Assembly: GCF_000156195.1 (NCBI RefSeq)
Contig: NZ_GG688325.1
Coordinates: 1 to 48,509, forward strand
DNA length: 48,509 bases
Source: Bacteroides finegoldii DSM 17565
GTDB taxonomy: Bacteria; Bacteroidota; Bacteroidia; Bacteroidales; Bacteroidaceae
Reading direction: 5' to 3'
This document shows, piece by piece, positions 48,332-48,509 of this stretch (position 1 is its first letter; the number at the start of each line of letters is the position of its first letter). The position numbers and the translations under genes are program-made. The notes under the pieces are model-generated. The model saw only the letters and a list, made by a program, of their open reading frames with translations, was not told the origin of the DNA and did not search any database.

Positions 48332-48509
48332 CGTTAATGGTATATTGATATTATTCACTTTGAAAAGCCTTAAAGCAGGATTTGAAGAAAGTCTTTTCTT
48401 GGCATCTTCCAAATCTAACTTATAATATTTAAGCTCAATATTTTTTAGCTTTCTCAAAGTTTCTAATCCGGACAAAGTAGTCAAGTTTGCTGTTTTCTTA
48501 CTCTCTGTT
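48314..48509 (-). CDS. C-terminal part of a leucine-rich protein (truncated by window edge)
   Basis: The last 64 codons of a gene that begins beyond the window. The text LTTLSGLETLRKLKNIELKY followed by LDLEDAKKRLSSNPAL resembles leucine-rich repeat strands. The end (IPLTKRDNA) falls inside hairpin element copy 1. It could be an LRR immunity protein, but only the end is visible. Confidence 0.5.
   Translation of the reverse strand, partial: TESKKTANLTTLSGLETLRKLKNIELKYYKLDLEDAKKRLSSNPALRLFKVNNINIPLTKRDNA

Overview
The window is Bacteroides chromosome (Bacteroidales). Supporting signs are the Bacteroides-type promoter -7 boxes (TAnnTTTG), a NigD-like lipoprotein, the DUF4248/VirE/HU/amidase module, pflBA, and a tRNA-Ser carrying an integrated conjugative element of the CTnDOT-like tra/mob type. 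The species cannot be named from the sequence alone.

Chromosomal part (about 1-14,606). Divergent dps and oxyR share interleaved promoters. An EamA permease, an aquaporin and a NigD-like lipoprotein follow. Next is an ECF sigma factor with a membrane-anchored anti-sigma-like protein that ends in a barrel-like domain. A decayed stretch then holds a frameshifted unknown gene, a long inverted repeat and a remnant RelE/HigB-type toxin. After it comes the module DUF4248 - VirE-type primase/ATPase (minus strand) and HU-like protein - small protein - amidase (plus strand), then pflA/pflB and tRNA-Ser(UGA).

Integrative and conjugative element (ICE; about 14,607 to beyond the window end). A tyrosine recombinase sits directly downstream of the tRNA. 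It is followed by ORF6N, ardA and small accessory genes, then a long minus-strand transfer operon (traA-DUF3408-traD-E-F-G-I-J-K-L-M-N-O-Q). A structured intergenic region with parS-like and oriT-like features separates traA from the plus-strand mobA-mobB-mobC operon. An AbiE-type toxin/antitoxin pair, a repeat-rich control region, a DUF4099/DUF3945 protein and topoisomerase III follow. Then come a RibD/DHFR-like reductase behind a structured leader, a toprim/RecA-like primase-helicase, an excisionase-like HTH protein, RteC and an AraC-type regulator. The right att site is outside the window.

Right-hand cargo (about 45,895-48,509). Small, visibly AT-rich genes are all on the minus strand. One is a clear GAD-like/Tdi1 type VI immunity protein, two are small membrane proteins, and one is a truncated leucine-rich protein. 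Four of the gene starts are preceded by copies of one hairpin element (loop TAAC on the coding strand) followed by CCATTA and the next start codon. This looks like part of an acquired interbacterial-defence (AID/rAID-like) immunity array carried by the ICE, and it is the most interesting signal here. Other notable signals are a 35-bp element repeated at three distant ICE sites, an array of 11-bp iterons upstream of the DUF3945 gene, and two leader motifs repeated upstream of several ICE genes.
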